Assembly (NCBI GenBank): GCA_025934635.1
Contig: JAICWX010000127.1
Coordinates: 1-22,608, forward strand
Direction of reading: 5' to 3'
DNA: 22,608 nt
DNA from: Streptosporangiaceae bacterium
Lineage (GTDB): Bacteria > Actinomycetota > Actinomycetes > Streptosporangiales > Streptosporangiaceae
Positions within the stretch are counted from its first letter, which is position 1. Each line of letters opens with the position of its first letter. The position numbers were made by a program, and so were the translations under genes. Shown in pieces: positions 7,233-14,573 of the stretch. The notes beneath the pieces were generated by a model. The model was not told where the DNA came from. It worked only from the letters and a program-made list of their open reading frames with translations, and made no database searches.

Positions 7233-10106
7233 ATGACAACCCCGGCGGACCGGTATGCCGCGTTCCGCGACCGCCAGTCCGCCCCGGAGCTCGCCGGCTT
7301 CCGCGCGCTCTACGATTTCGACTTCGACGACTTCCAGGTCGCCGCCTGCCGCGCGCTCGGCGACGGCCACGGCGTGCTGGTGGCGGCGCCGACCGGCTCG
7401 GGCAAGACGGTGATCGGGGAGTACGCCGCGCACCTGGCGCTGGCCCAGGGGCGCAAGTGCTTCTACACCACGCCGATCAAGGCGCTGTCCAACCAGAAGT
7501 ACGCCGACCTGGTGCGCCGTTACGACAGCCGCACGGTGGGCCTGCTCACCGGGGACAACAGCATCAACGGCGAAGCCCCGGTGGTGGTCATGACCACCGA
7601 GGTGCTCCGCAACATGCTGTACACCGGCTCGCAGGCCCTGTCCGGGCTCGGCTACGTCGTCCTCGACGAGGTGCACTACCTGGCGGACAGGTCCCGTGGC
7701 GCGGTCTGGGAAGAAGTGATCATCCACCTGCCCGAATCGGTGCGGGTGGTGGCGCTGTCCGCGACGGTGAGCAACGCCGAGGAGTTCGGCGAGTGGCTGG
7801 ACCAGGTCCGCGGCGGCACGACGGTCATCGTGGACGAGCAGCGGCCGGTCCCGCTGTGGCAGCACGTGCTGGCCGGGAACCGGCTGTACGACCTGTTCAC
7901 CGGCACGGTGCCCGCGGCCGGCCCGGGCGGCGAGGAGCACCTGCGGGTCAACCCCGAACTGCTCCGGGTCGCCCAGCGGGACACCTGGATCGAGCGCAAG
8001 GCCCCGCCCCGGCCCGGCCGGGGCAACCGCCGCCCGCGCCGGTTCCCGGCGGCCTACCGGCCCGACGTGATCGCGCGGCTCGACTCCGACGGCCTGCTGC
8101 CCGCCATCACGTTCATCTTCAGCCGGGCCGGGTGCGACGCGGCCGTCGAGCAGTGCCAGATCGCGGGCCTGCGGCTGACCACGCCCGAAGAGGCCGAGAC
8201 GATCCAGCGGGTCGCCGAGCGCCGTACCGCCGACATCCCGCCCGAGGACCTGACCGTCCTGGGCTACGGCGCCTGGCTGGACGGCCTGCGGCGCGGGATC
8301 GCCGCGCACCACGCCGGGATGCTGCCCGCGTTCAAGGAGGTCGTCGAGGAACTGTTCGCGGCCGGCCTGGTCCGGGCGGTTTTCGCGACCGAGACGCTGG
8401 CCCTCGGCATCAACATGCCGGCCAGGAGCGTGGTCATCGAGAAGCTGGACAAGTGGAACGGCGAGACCCACGCGAACCTCACCGCGGGGGAGTACACCCA
8501 GCTGACCGGGCGGGCCGGGCGCCGCGGCATCGACGTCGAGGGCCACGCGGTCGTGCTGTGGCAGCCGGGCATGGACCCCGGCGCCCTGGGCGGGCTGGCG
8601 AGCACCCGTACCTACCCGCTCAACTCGAGCTTCCGCCCCTCCTACAACATGGCGGTCAACCTGACCGGCTGGGCCGGCCGCGCCCGGGCTTCGGCCCTGC
8701 TCGAGTCCTCGTTCGCCCAGTTCCAGGCCGACCGGGGCGTGGTCGGGCTGACCCGGCAGGTCCGCCGGAACCGGCAGGCCATGGCCGACCTGGTCACGGC
8801 GATGACCTGCGATCAGGGTGACTTCGCCGAGTATGCCCAGCTGAGAAGATCCTTGACCGAACGAGAGGGCGATTTCTCCCGGGCCCGTGCGACCTCGCGC
8901 CGGGCCGAAGCGGCGCGTTCCCTGTCCCAGTTGCGGCCGGGTGACATCATCCGCGTGCCGGGCGGGCGGCGGGCCGGCCTCGCCGTGGTCCTGCAGCCCG
9001 GCCTGCGGCCCGCCCGGGGCGGTGACGCCACCGCCGCAGTCAACGGATCGGCCGAGTACGCGGGCCCGGGGCCGCTCGTGCTGACCGAGGGGCGGCAGGT
9101 CAAGCGGCTCGCGGTGGCCGACTTCCCGGTCCCGGCCGAGGTCATCGACAAGATCCGTATTCCCGGGTCGTTCAGCCCGCGGTCCCCCCAGCACCGCAAG
9201 GACCTCGCCACCACCATGCGGAACCGCCTGGCCAGCCACGACAGCGGCAACGGGGCCCGGCGGCCCACCCGCGCGGCCGACTGGGAACAGAACGCCCCGG
9301 CGGCGGCCGGGGAGATCACGGACCTGCGGCGGCAACTGCGCCGCCATCCGTGCCACGCCTGCGCGGACCGCGAGAACCACGCCCGGTACGCCGAACGCTA
9401 CTTCCGGCTCAAGCGCGAGACCGAGGCGATCGAGCGCCGGGTGGCCGGCCGGTCGCACGTGATCGCCCGGACCTTCGACCGGGTCTGCCGGGTGCTGGAG
9501 AGCCTCGGCTACCTGGCCGGGGACACCGTCACGGCGGATGGCCGGCAGCTGGGGCGCCTGTACAGCGAACTGGACCTGCTGGCCGCCGAGTGCCTGCGCC
9601 GGGGCCTGTGGGACGGCCTGTCGGCGGCCGAGCTCGCCGCCTGCGTGTCCGCCCTGTCGTTCGAGTCGCGCCAGGCCGATGACGTCCAGCCGCCGCGGCT
9701 GCCCAAGGGGCGGGTGCCCGAGGCGCTGGTCGCCACCGTCCGCACCTGGGGCGAGCTGGACCAGCTGGAAAAGGACAACGAGCTGTCGTTCCTGCGCGAG
9801 CCCGACCTCGGCTTCGCCTGGGCGGCCTACCGCTGGGCGCGCGGCGCCCGGCTGGAGGCCGTCCTGGCCGAATCGCCCGACCTGACCCCGGGCGACTTCG
9901 TCCGCTCGGTCAAGCAGCTCATCGACCTGCTGGACCAGATCGCCGCCGCCGCCCCCGCCGCCAGTGCCCCCGCCGCCCCGGCCGGGGACGATGACGAGGC
10001 CGCCGACGCTGACGCCCGGCGGCGGGGTGACCTGGCTAAGACCGCCCGCGCCGCCATCGACGCCATGCGCCGTGGCGTGGTCGCCTACTCCACCGTCGCC
10101 GACTAG
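7233..10106 (+). CDS. helY: Ski2/Mtr4-like DEAD/DEAH-box RNA helicase (HelY-like)
   Basis: This 957-residue ATP-dependent helicase belongs to superfamily 2 and is probably involved in RNA processing or decay, as for Ski2/Mtr4 relatives. Visible motifs are Walker A APTGSGKT (52-59), DEVH (145-148), SAT (176-178), the motif V region with ATETLALGINMPAR (about 385-398) and motif VI QLTGRAGRRG (433-442). A basic low-complexity insert (APPRPGRGNRRPRR, about 257-270) separates the two RecA-like lobes. The C-terminal half has the helical-bundle and DSHCT type region with a conserved C-x-x-C (PCHAC, near 709) followed by HARYAERYFRLK. The Ala/Asp-rich tail is unstructured. The order tatA-tatC-helY is the same as in M. 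tuberculosis, where HelY is Rv2092c. Length and motif set are normal for the family. Confidence 0.93.
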   Translation: MTTPADRYAAFRDRQSAPELAGFRALYDFDFDDFQVAACRALGDGHGVLVAAPTGSGKTVIGEYAAHLALAQGRKCFYTTPIKALSNQKYADLVRRYDSRTVGLLTGDNSINGEAPVVVMTTEVLRNMLYTGSQALSGLGYVVLDEVHYLADRSRGAVWEEVIIHLPESVRVVALSATVSNAEEFGEWLDQVRGGTTVIVDEQRPVPLWQHVLAGNRLYDLFTGTVPAAGPGGEEHLRVNPELLRVAQRDTWIERKAPPRPGRGNRRPRRFPAAYRPDVIARLDSDGLLPAITFIFSRAGCDAAVEQCQIAGLRLTTPEEAETIQRVAERRTADIPPEDLTVLGYGAWLDGLRRGIAAHHAGMLPAFKEVVEELFAAGLVRAVFATETLALGINMPARSVVIEKLDKWNGETHANLTAGEYTQLTGRAGRRGIDVEGHAVVLWQPGMDPGALGGLASTRTYPLNSSFRPSYNMAVNLTGWAGRARASALLESSFAQFQADRGVVGLTRQVRRNRQAMADLVTAMTCDQGDFAEYAQLRRSLTEREGDFSRARATSRRAEAARSLSQLRPGDIIRVPGGRRAGLAVVLQPGLRPARGGDATAAVNGSAEYAGPGPLVLTEGRQVKRLAVADFPVPAEVIDKIRIPGSFSPRSPQHRKDLATTMRNRLASHDSGNGARRPTRAADWEQNAPAAAGEITDLRRQLRRHPCHACADRENHARYAERYFRLKRETEAIERRVAGRSHVIARTFDRVCRVLESLGYLAGDTVTADGRQLGRLYSELDLLAAECLRRGLWDGLSAAELAACVSALSFESRQADDVQPPRLPKGRVPEALVATVRTWGELDQLEKDNELSFLREPDLGFAWAAYRWARGARLEAVLAESPDLTPGDFVRSVKQLIDLLDQIAAAAPAASAPAAPAGDDDEAADADARRRGDLAKTARAAIDAMRRGVVAYSTVAD

Positions 10107-10127
10107 GGCCGGTACTGCCCGGTTCAT

Positions 10128-10139
10128 CATTGATCAATG
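10128..10139. repeat. 12-bp perfect palindrome upstream of the cupin dioxygenase gene
   Basis: CATTGATCAATG lies in an A/T-rich island (10120-10180) between helY and the next gene, about 60 nt before its -10 box. Its right half, ATCAATGTC, recurs in the two direct repeats downstream of the same gene (10835-10888). It may be a regulator binding site. Confidence 0.4.
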
Positions 10140-10193
10140 TCATCTATGTATTGACCAGCTAATTGGCATTGGTGTTGATAGGCGGATGCTCGC

Positions 10194-10206
10194 TAGCCTG
10201 AGAAGC
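10194..10206 (+). promoter_or_regulatory. Probable leaderless promoter of the cupin dioxygenase gene
   Basis: TAGCCT (10194-10199) ends 7 nt before the ATG at 10207, with no Shine-Dalgarno. TTGATA (10175-10180) is a possible -35 but is only 13 nt upstream of the -10. Confidence 0.4.
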
Positions 10207-10794
10207 ATGTCGCTGACCAGCACCGTTCATCCCGAAGACCGGTTGGTAGCCGCCACCGGGACGTGCCCGGACCGCCTGGTCCGCGCGATCCGCGCCGAGG
10301 TGCGGCGCGGCCTGGACTGGCAGCAGGCGGCCGGCCGGGTCGCCCGGGCGCTGGGCGCCCAGCTGCCCGACCCCGCCCTGATCCTGCCCGCGCCGCTGCG
10401 GCGCGGCGACCCGGCCGGCTACCAGAGCCACCTGCTGTACGCCGAACCCGACGGCACCTTCTCGGTCTCGGCCATGGTCTGGCTGCCCGGGCAGCAGACG
10501 CCGGTCCACGACCACGTGGCATGGTGCGTCACGGCCGTCCTGCAGGGCCGCGAGGACGAGGAGATCTTCGCGCTGGCTGACGGGGAACCGGCCGGCGGGG
10601 GACCGGCGCTGCGGCCCGCCGCCCGCAACGTGAACCTGCCCGGGTCGGTGAGTGCCTTCGCGCCCCCCGGCGACATCCACCGCGTCCGCAACACCGGCGA
10701 GGTGGTGGCCATCTCGATGCACGTCTACGGCGCCGACATCTCCCGCCTCGGCAACAGCATCCGCCGCGAGTACACCCTCCCCCTGCTCCCGTAA
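10207..10794 (+). CDS. Cysteine dioxygenase family (thiol dioxygenase) cupin protein
   Basis: This 195-residue cupin is probably a non-haem iron enzyme that oxidises a small thiol such as cysteine or 3-mercaptopropionate to a sulfinate. Metal ligands are visible as His101 and His103 in PVHDHVAWC and His158 in GDIHRVRN, the three-histidine set of the family. Tyr174 in SMHVYGAD is in the position of the catalytic tyrosine. Cys107 follows the H-D-H motif, as in many bacterial members. The N-terminal 60 residues form a helical lead-in. The ATG at 10207 is preferred over longer upstream starts because the TAGCCT -10 box lies between them. It is a single-gene unit flanked by repeats. The exact substrate cannot be read from sequence. 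Confidence 0.82.
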   Translation: MSLTSTVHPEDRLVAATGTCPDRLVRAIRAEVRRGLDWQQAAGRVARALGAQLPDPALILPAPLRRGDPAGYQSHLLYAEPDGTFSVSAMVWLPGQQTPVHDHVAWCVTAVLQGREDEEIFALADGEPAGGGPALRPAARNVNLPGSVSAFAPPGDIHRVRNTGEVVAISMHVYGADISRLGNSIRREYTLPLLP

Positions 10795-10834
10795 TCGCGC
10801 CCCGCCCCGGCCTCACCACGCTCCTGGCCAACGA

Positions 10835-10888
10835 CATCGATGCTCCATCAATGTCGCGTGAGCAGCATCGATGCTCCATCAATGTCGC
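10835..10888. repeat. Two 23-bp direct repeats with palindromic cores
   Basis: Copies at 10835-10857 and 10866-10888 are identical and separated by 8 bp (31-bp period). Each contains an imperfect inverted pair, CATCGATG then CATCAATG, around CTC; copy 1 extends it to GACATCGATG / CATCAATGTC. The second copy is part of the perfect 12-bp palindrome AGCATCGATGCT (10864-10875). They lie 41 nt after the dioxygenase stop. Candidate functions are a paired operator or a structured 3' end. Confidence 0.7.
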
Positions 10889-10977
10889 TAACGCGCCCGG
10901 CGGAGCAACCCTCGGGAGCTCATTTCCGGGACAGGTGGGGTCTGTGGTGCGGATAAGCCAGTTGAAGTGCGCCGCCG

Positions 10978-11096
10978 AAGGTGCCGCGCGGCTGCGTGGG
11001 CCCTCGAGCCGGTGATGAGAGCCGCGAGGCGGTCATAAGGTGCCGCGCGGCTGCGTCGGTCCCAGGGCCGGTGGTGAGAGCCGCGAGGCGGGTCAT
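10978..11096. repeat. Tandem 59/60-bp direct repeat upstream of padR
   Basis: Unit 1 (10978-11036) and unit 2 (11037-11096) are head to tail. They share the first 20 bp exactly and differ overall at six positions plus one indel. Each carries the self-complementary GCCGCGCGGC and ends with GAGCCGCGAGGC(G)GGTCAT. No open reading frame of normal codon use covers them. The rest of the 10795-11216 intergenic region holds the 23-bp repeats, this tandem repeat and the padR control region. Confidence 0.75.
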
Positions 11097-11161
11097 ACCC
11101 GCCCGTTCGGTCAGAAGATCGTGAATTTCGGCCTTGCCATGCTGTTCTCGTCGATATATCT

Positions 11162-11209
11162 TTGAACTAACGACAAGGATCGAAGAGCGATCTAGAGAGT
11201 TATAAGGAG
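11162..11209 (+). promoter_or_regulatory. padR control region: possible -35, operator and RBS
   Basis: A TTGAAC hexamer (11162-11167) could be a -35. An inverted repeat GATCG-aagag-CGATC (11178-11192) sits just downstream, where a repressor would block transcription. A strong Shine-Dalgarno AAGGAG (11204-11209) is 7 nt from the ATG. PadR regulators often repress their own operon, so the inverted repeat is a candidate autoregulatory operator; it is not the classical ATGT-N8-ACAT PadR box. Confidence 0.35.
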
Positions 11210-11216
11210 TAACACA

Positions 11217-11894
11217 ATGCATAGCGAATCATGGGAAGAACCCCGAGAGCACCGTGGTGGCCGTGGCGGTCACCGGGTACGTGGCCGGATGCGCGGCGGC
11301 CCCGGCGGCCCTGGCGGTCCCGGACCCTGGGGCGGCGGCCCGTTCGAGTTCGGCACCCGCGGCGGGCCGTTCGGGCCGCCGCGGTTCGGCGGCCGGGGAC
11401 CGCGGGTCCGGCGCGGTGACGTGCGGGCCGCGATCCTCGACCTGCTGGCCGAGGGGCAGCCGTGGAACGGCTACCAGATCATCCAGGAGATCGGCGCGCG
11501 CACCCAGGGCGTCTGGCGGCCGAGCGCAGGCTCGGTGTACCCGGCGCTGCAGCAACTGGAGGACGAGGCCCTGATCACGGATCAGGCTTCCGAGGGGGCC
11601 GGCGAAGACCGGCGCCGTATGTACACCCTGACCACCGAAGGCCAGGCGTACGTCACCGAGCACGCCGACGAACTGCGGGCGTCCTGGGACGCCGTGACCG
11701 GCAGCGTCGACAACGCCGAGGTCGAGCTGAGGCACACGGTCCACCAGGTGATCGTGGCCGTGACGCAGGTCGCGCAGGCAGGCTCGGCCGCGCAGGTCCA
11801 GCAGGCCGGGAAGATCCTGGCCGACACCCGCCGGGCGCTGTACCGTATTCTCGCGGCAGACGGCGAGGAAACGGAACAGGACGCGCGAGGGTGA
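11217..11894 (+). CDS. PadR family transcriptional regulator with Gly/Arg-rich N-terminus
   Basis: This 225-residue regulator probably represses the ABC transporter genes that follow. The first ~65 residues are low complexity, rich in Gly, Arg and Pro (for example GGPGGPGGPGPWGGG). The PadR winged helix-turn-helix follows (about 66-150): RRGDVRAAILDLLAEGQPWNGYQIIQEI, then GVWRPSAGSVYPALQQLEDEALI and the wing RRRMYTLTTEGQAY. A helical C-terminal dimerisation part (about 150-215) follows. The start is secured by AAGGAG at 7 nt. The stop overlaps the ATPase GTG (GTGA), giving a translationally coupled three-gene operon. PadR next to a DrrAB-like exporter is a common actinobacterial arrangement in which the repressor is released by a toxic compound. 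Confidence 0.9.
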   Translation: MHSESWEEPREHRGGRGGHRVRGRMRGGPGGPGGPGPWGGGPFEFGTRGGPFGPPRFGGRGPRVRRGDVRAAILDLLAEGQPWNGYQIIQEIGARTQGVWRPSAGSVYPALQQLEDEALITDQASEGAGEDRRRMYTLTTEGQAYVTEHADELRASWDAVTGSVDNAEVELRHTVHQVIVAVTQVAQAGSAAQVQQAGKILADTRRALYRILAADGEETEQDARG

Positions 11895-12868
11895 CATCGG
11901 CTATCTCGGTCGGCGCGCTGACCAAGAGGTACGGCGAGATCGAGGCGGTGCGGGGCATCGACTTCGAGGTGGCGGCCGGAGAGACCTTCGGCTTCCTCGG
12001 CCCGAACGGGGCGGGTAAGTCCACCACCATCAAGATCCTGTGCACCCTGGCGGACCCGACCTCGGGTACCGCCAGGGTGGCAGGTCATGACGTCGTCGCC
12101 GAGCGCGATACCGTGCGCCGCAACATCGGCCTGGTGTTCCAGGACACCACGCTGGACAACTACCTGACCGGCGAGCAGAACCTGCGCTTCCACGCCGACC
12201 TGTACGGCGTGCCCAAGGCGGCGTTCGCGCCGCGGCTGCGACAGGTCCTGGAGATGGTGGGCCTGTGGGACCGCCGGGGCAGCGTGGTCGCCACCTATTC
12301 CGGCGGGATGCAGCGCCGGCTCGAGATCGCCCGCGGCCTGCTGCACGCGCCGCGGGTGCTGTTCCTCGACGAGCCGACGGTCGGGCTCGACCCGCAGACC
12401 CGGGTGTCCATCTGGGCCTACATCAACGAGCTCAAGCAGCGCGAGGACATCACGATCTTCCTCACCACGCACTACATGGACGAGGCGGAGAACTGCGACC
12501 GGATCGCGATCATCGACCACGGGACCATCGTGGCTATCGACACGCCGCAGGCGCTGAAGGCCTCGATCGGCAAGGACCGCGTCCAGATCAGCACGGCGGA
12601 CGACGCGGCCGCCATCCACGCCCTTAACGAGGTGTTCGGACTGGAGGCGGCCGTGCACGAGGGCCTGGTGACGTTCTCGGTGGAATCGGGCGAGCACTTC
12701 GTGCCCCAGCTGTTCGCGCGGCTGCCGGTGGCGATCAAGTCGGTGAGCGTGTCCCGGCCCTCCCTGGATGACGTGTTCATGTCCTATACCGGCAAGACGA
12801 TCCGCGACGCCGAGGCCTCGATCGGCGACCGCAACCGCCGGATCGCCACCCGGTTCGGCAGGAGGTAA
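11891..12868 (+). CDS. ABC transporter ATP-binding protein (DrrA/ABC-2 type)
   Basis: ATPase subunit (325 residues) of an ABC-2 exporter, probably of the daunorubicin-resistance DrrA class that expels a drug, lipid or natural product. Walker A GPNGAGKST lies at 37-45, the Q-loop Gln at 84 (FQDTTLDNYLTGEQNL), the signature YSGGM at 136-140, Walker B VLFLDEPT at 156-163 and the H-loop His at 194. The C-terminal ~100 residues form the DrrA-type extension (ALKASIGKDRVQIS... SLDDVFMSYTGKTIRD). GTG at 11891 overlaps the padR stop by 4 nt. The permease ATG follows 2 nt after the stop, with its AGGAGG inside this gene's last codons. Confidence 0.93.
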   Translation: MTSAISVGALTKRYGEIEAVRGIDFEVAAGETFGFLGPNGAGKSTTIKILCTLADPTSGTARVAGHDVVAERDTVRRNIGLVFQDTTLDNYLTGEQNLRFHADLYGVPKAAFAPRLRQVLEMVGLWDRRGSVVATYSGGMQRRLEIARGLLHAPRVLFLDEPTVGLDPQTRVSIWAYINELKQREDITIFLTTHYMDEAENCDRIAIIDHGTIVAIDTPQALKASIGKDRVQISTADDAAAIHALNEVFGLEAAVHEGLVTFSVESGEHFVPQLFARLPVAIKSVSVSRPSLDDVFMSYTGKTIRDAEASIGDRNRRIATRFGRR

Positions 12869-12870
12869 CG

Positions 12871-13770
12871 ATGGCCACGAAGGACATGGCGGCCGCGCAG
12901 GCCAGCGAGCGTAACCTCACCGAACTCATCCGCGTCGCGGTCCCCGAGCGCAGCATCCGGGCCGACCTGCGCGCGGTCAGCATCGTCTGGCGCCGCGAGC
13001 TGATCCGGTTCCGCACCGACCGGCTGCGCGCGGTCACCTCGCTCGTCCAGCCGGTGCTCTTCCTGTTCATCCTGGGCACCGGGCTCTCCCGGCTGGCCGG
13101 CCGCGGGCTGCCGCCCGGCGTGGACTTCCAGACGTTCATCTACCCCGGCGTGCTGGCGATGTCGGTGCTGTTCACGTCGATCTTCTCGGCGGCCTCGATC
13201 GTCTGGGACCGGGAGTTCGGGTTCCTGCGCGAGATGCTCGTCGCGCCGGTCCGGCGGTGGGCGATCGTGATCGGCAAGTGCCTGGGCGGCGCGACCGTGG
13301 CCACCTTCCAGGGCATCATCTTCCTGGCCCTGGCGGGCGTGGCGCACGTGCCTTACAACCCGGTGCTGCTGATCACCCTGGTGGGGGAACTGCTGCTGCT
13401 GGCGTTCACGCTGACCGCGTTCGGCGTGATGATGGCGGCCCGGATCAAGCAGATCCAGGCGTTCATGGCCCTGACCCAGCTGTTCGTCCTGCCGCTGTTC
13501 TTCCTGTCCGGCGCGCTGTACCCGCTGAACGGGCTGCCCTCCTGGCTGACGGTGCTGACCAGGATCGATCCGCTGACCTACATCGTCGACCCGATGCGGC
13601 ACGCGGTGTTCAGCCAATTGACCGTCGGCCGGGCGGCGCTGGACGCGCTCAGCCCCGGCGTCACCTGGAACGGCTGGCTGGTGCCGACCGGCCTGTCGCT
13701 GGCTATCGTCGCGGTGATGGGCCTAGGAATGCTAGGCATAGCCATAGCCGAGTTCCGCAAGACCGAATAG
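12871..13770 (+). CDS. ABC-2 type transporter permease (DrrB-like)
   Basis: Membrane partner of the preceding ATPase, 299 residues. After an N-terminal cytoplasmic stretch (about 1-55, including IVWRRELIRFRTDRLRA typical of ABC-2 permeases) there are six predicted membrane segments. The first is SLVQPVLFLFILGTGL (about 60-75) and the last VPTGLSLAIVAVMGLGMLGIAIAEF near the C-terminus. The conserved LFFLSGALYPLNGLPSWL loop precedes the penultimate region. The start is fixed by AGGAGG six bases before the ATG. Last gene of the padR operon; two hairpins follow its stop codon. Confidence 0.93.
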   Translation: MATKDMAAAQASERNLTELIRVAVPERSIRADLRAVSIVWRRELIRFRTDRLRAVTSLVQPVLFLFILGTGLSRLAGRGLPPGVDFQTFIYPGVLAMSVLFTSIFSAASIVWDREFGFLREMLVAPVRRWAIVIGKCLGGATVATFQGIIFLALAGVAHVPYNPVLLITLVGELLLLAFTLTAFGVMMAARIKQIQAFMALTQLFVLPLFFLSGALYPLNGLPSWLTVLTRIDPLTYIVDPMRHAVFSQLTVGRAALDALSPGVTWNGWLVPTGLSLAIVAVMGLGMLGIAIAEFRKTE

Positions 13771-13774
13771 CCAT

Positions 13775-13798
13775 CGCAACATTGTATGCAATGTTGCG
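13775..13798. terminator. Perfect 10-bp stem hairpin 4 nt after the permease stop
   Basis: CGCAACATTG (13775-13784) pairs with CAATGTTGCG (13789-13798) around TATG. No T-tract follows. It is most simply a terminator of the padR operon. The inner part ACAT-N8-ATGT is the mirror of the PadR half-site spacing, so a protein-binding role is also possible. Confidence 0.5.
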
Positions 13799-13813
13799 GC
13801 ATTCGGCGGTATT

Positions 13814-13849
13814 AACTGGTAAGCACCTGCGGATCGTTTACCAGTTTTG
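13814..13849 (+). terminator. Second hairpin with short T-run after the padR operon
   Basis: AACTGGTAA (13814-13822) pairs perfectly with TTACCAGTT (13838-13846) around a 15-nt loop and runs into TTTT (13845-13848). This is closer to an intrinsic terminator than the first hairpin. Confidence 0.45.
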
Positions 13850-14430
13850 CTCGCCTCTATAACGAAAAGTGATCAGCAATCCCCGACTGGCAACACAACC
13901 AGTGCGACCGCCTACGGACAAGAAACCTTACGGATTGCGTCCCGCCCATCCCCAAAACCCCGATGAGCCAACCGTAAGACCTAATTCGCAGTTACGGCGC
14001 ACTCCAAGTCGCCACCCCGCGCACCCCTCCCTCAGATCCCCCCAAGACTAACTCCCAACCCCCCTTCCAGGCCACCCCCAATCCGCCACCCCCGCCTTCC
14101 CGGCAAGCACAGGCCGACAGCAGCCAGGGACGAGGCCGCACCCGCCGGGAGCCAGCCAGAAGCCCGGCCGGGCCCTGGCGGCCCGTATGCCCCGTCGATA
14201 CCAGGTACCAGGCACGATCCAGCCACCGAAGATCATCAGAGCCAGCCCCCACGATCGGCTGAGGAGACCCGTACCGGCCCCAGAAGATGAACCCCAGCCA
14301 AACCAGAGCCAACCCCAGGCAAGCAGCCAACGTACGGCAGAAGCAGGCGTACGGCGCGCTGCACCCCGCTCGGGGGGCCGCCCGGGGGGTCCGGGGGGTC
14401 GTCCCCCGGGAAGCACCGCGAGCCATTGGC
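13850..14430. other. Gene-free, C-rich/G-poor region
   Basis: No credible gene was found. The plus strand is strikingly poor in G and rich in C and A from about 13870 to 14100 (runs such as AACCCCCCTTCC). Short reading frames on the minus strand have poor third-position G+C for this genome. There are small inverted repeats: CTTACGG/CCGTAAG near 13927-13978, and ACTGG/CCAGT around 13889-13906. A cluster of G6 runs lies at 14371-14398, ending in a hairpin CCGGGGG / CCCCCGG (14391-14409). On the minus strand these give C6 runs downstream of the hairpin RNA described next, so part may belong to its 3' region. Confidence 0.6.
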
Positions 14431-14566
14431 GAGGGGGCCGAAGGACCCCGAGCATAGGGCGACGCCGGGTGGCTACGGGGGCAAACCACCCGGCGTCGCG
14501 TTCATCGGTGTTCCGACGGGGGCCCGGAACACCGGCAGTGATGCTCCGACGGGGGACCAGAGCATC
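14431..14566 (-). ncRNA. Candidate small RNA: three C-loop hairpins (6C-like)
   Basis: Read on the minus strand, three hairpins follow one another. Hairpin 1 has GATGCTC/GAGCATC with a 13-nt loop (14566-14540). Hairpin 2 has CGGTGTTCC/GGAACACCG with an 11-nt loop (14534-14506). Hairpin 3 has a 14-bp stem, GCGACGCCGGGTGG and its complement, with a 13-nt loop (14499-14459). Every loop contains CCCCCGT followed by C or A. A fourth hairpin, GGGG-t-CC-ttc-GGCCCC (14449-14434), could end the RNA. A consensus promoter places the start at 14566, the first base of hairpin 1. The actinobacterial 6C RNA family has C-rich loops on stem-loops; here each loop has five, not six, C and there are three hairpins. 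It may be a divergent member or a relative. No protein frame fits. Confidence 0.6.
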
Positions 14567-14573
14567 GATATGA

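Noticed and set aside
6237..10130. 1297-codon open frame on the minus strand across tatC and helY
   Set aside because: It lies antisense to two clearly conserved genes with full motif sets; long antisense frames are expected from codon bias in GC-rich DNA. Its predicted sequence is low complexity with no recognisable domain.
10835..10888. Direct repeats as a mini CRISPR array
   Set aside because: Only two copies with an 8-bp spacer and no cas genes; geometry does not fit CRISPR.
10920..11222. 100-codon minus-strand frame over the 59/60-bp tandem repeat and padR start
   Set aside because: It starts inside padR, has no RBS and consists largely of repeat-derived codons.
14459..14566. Plus-strand reading of the three hairpins as a guanidine-II (mini-ykkC) ACGG-loop element
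   Set aside because: Loops are 11-13 nt, not ACGR tetraloops; there are three hairpins, and no plus-strand gene lies downstream. The promoter points to the minus strand.
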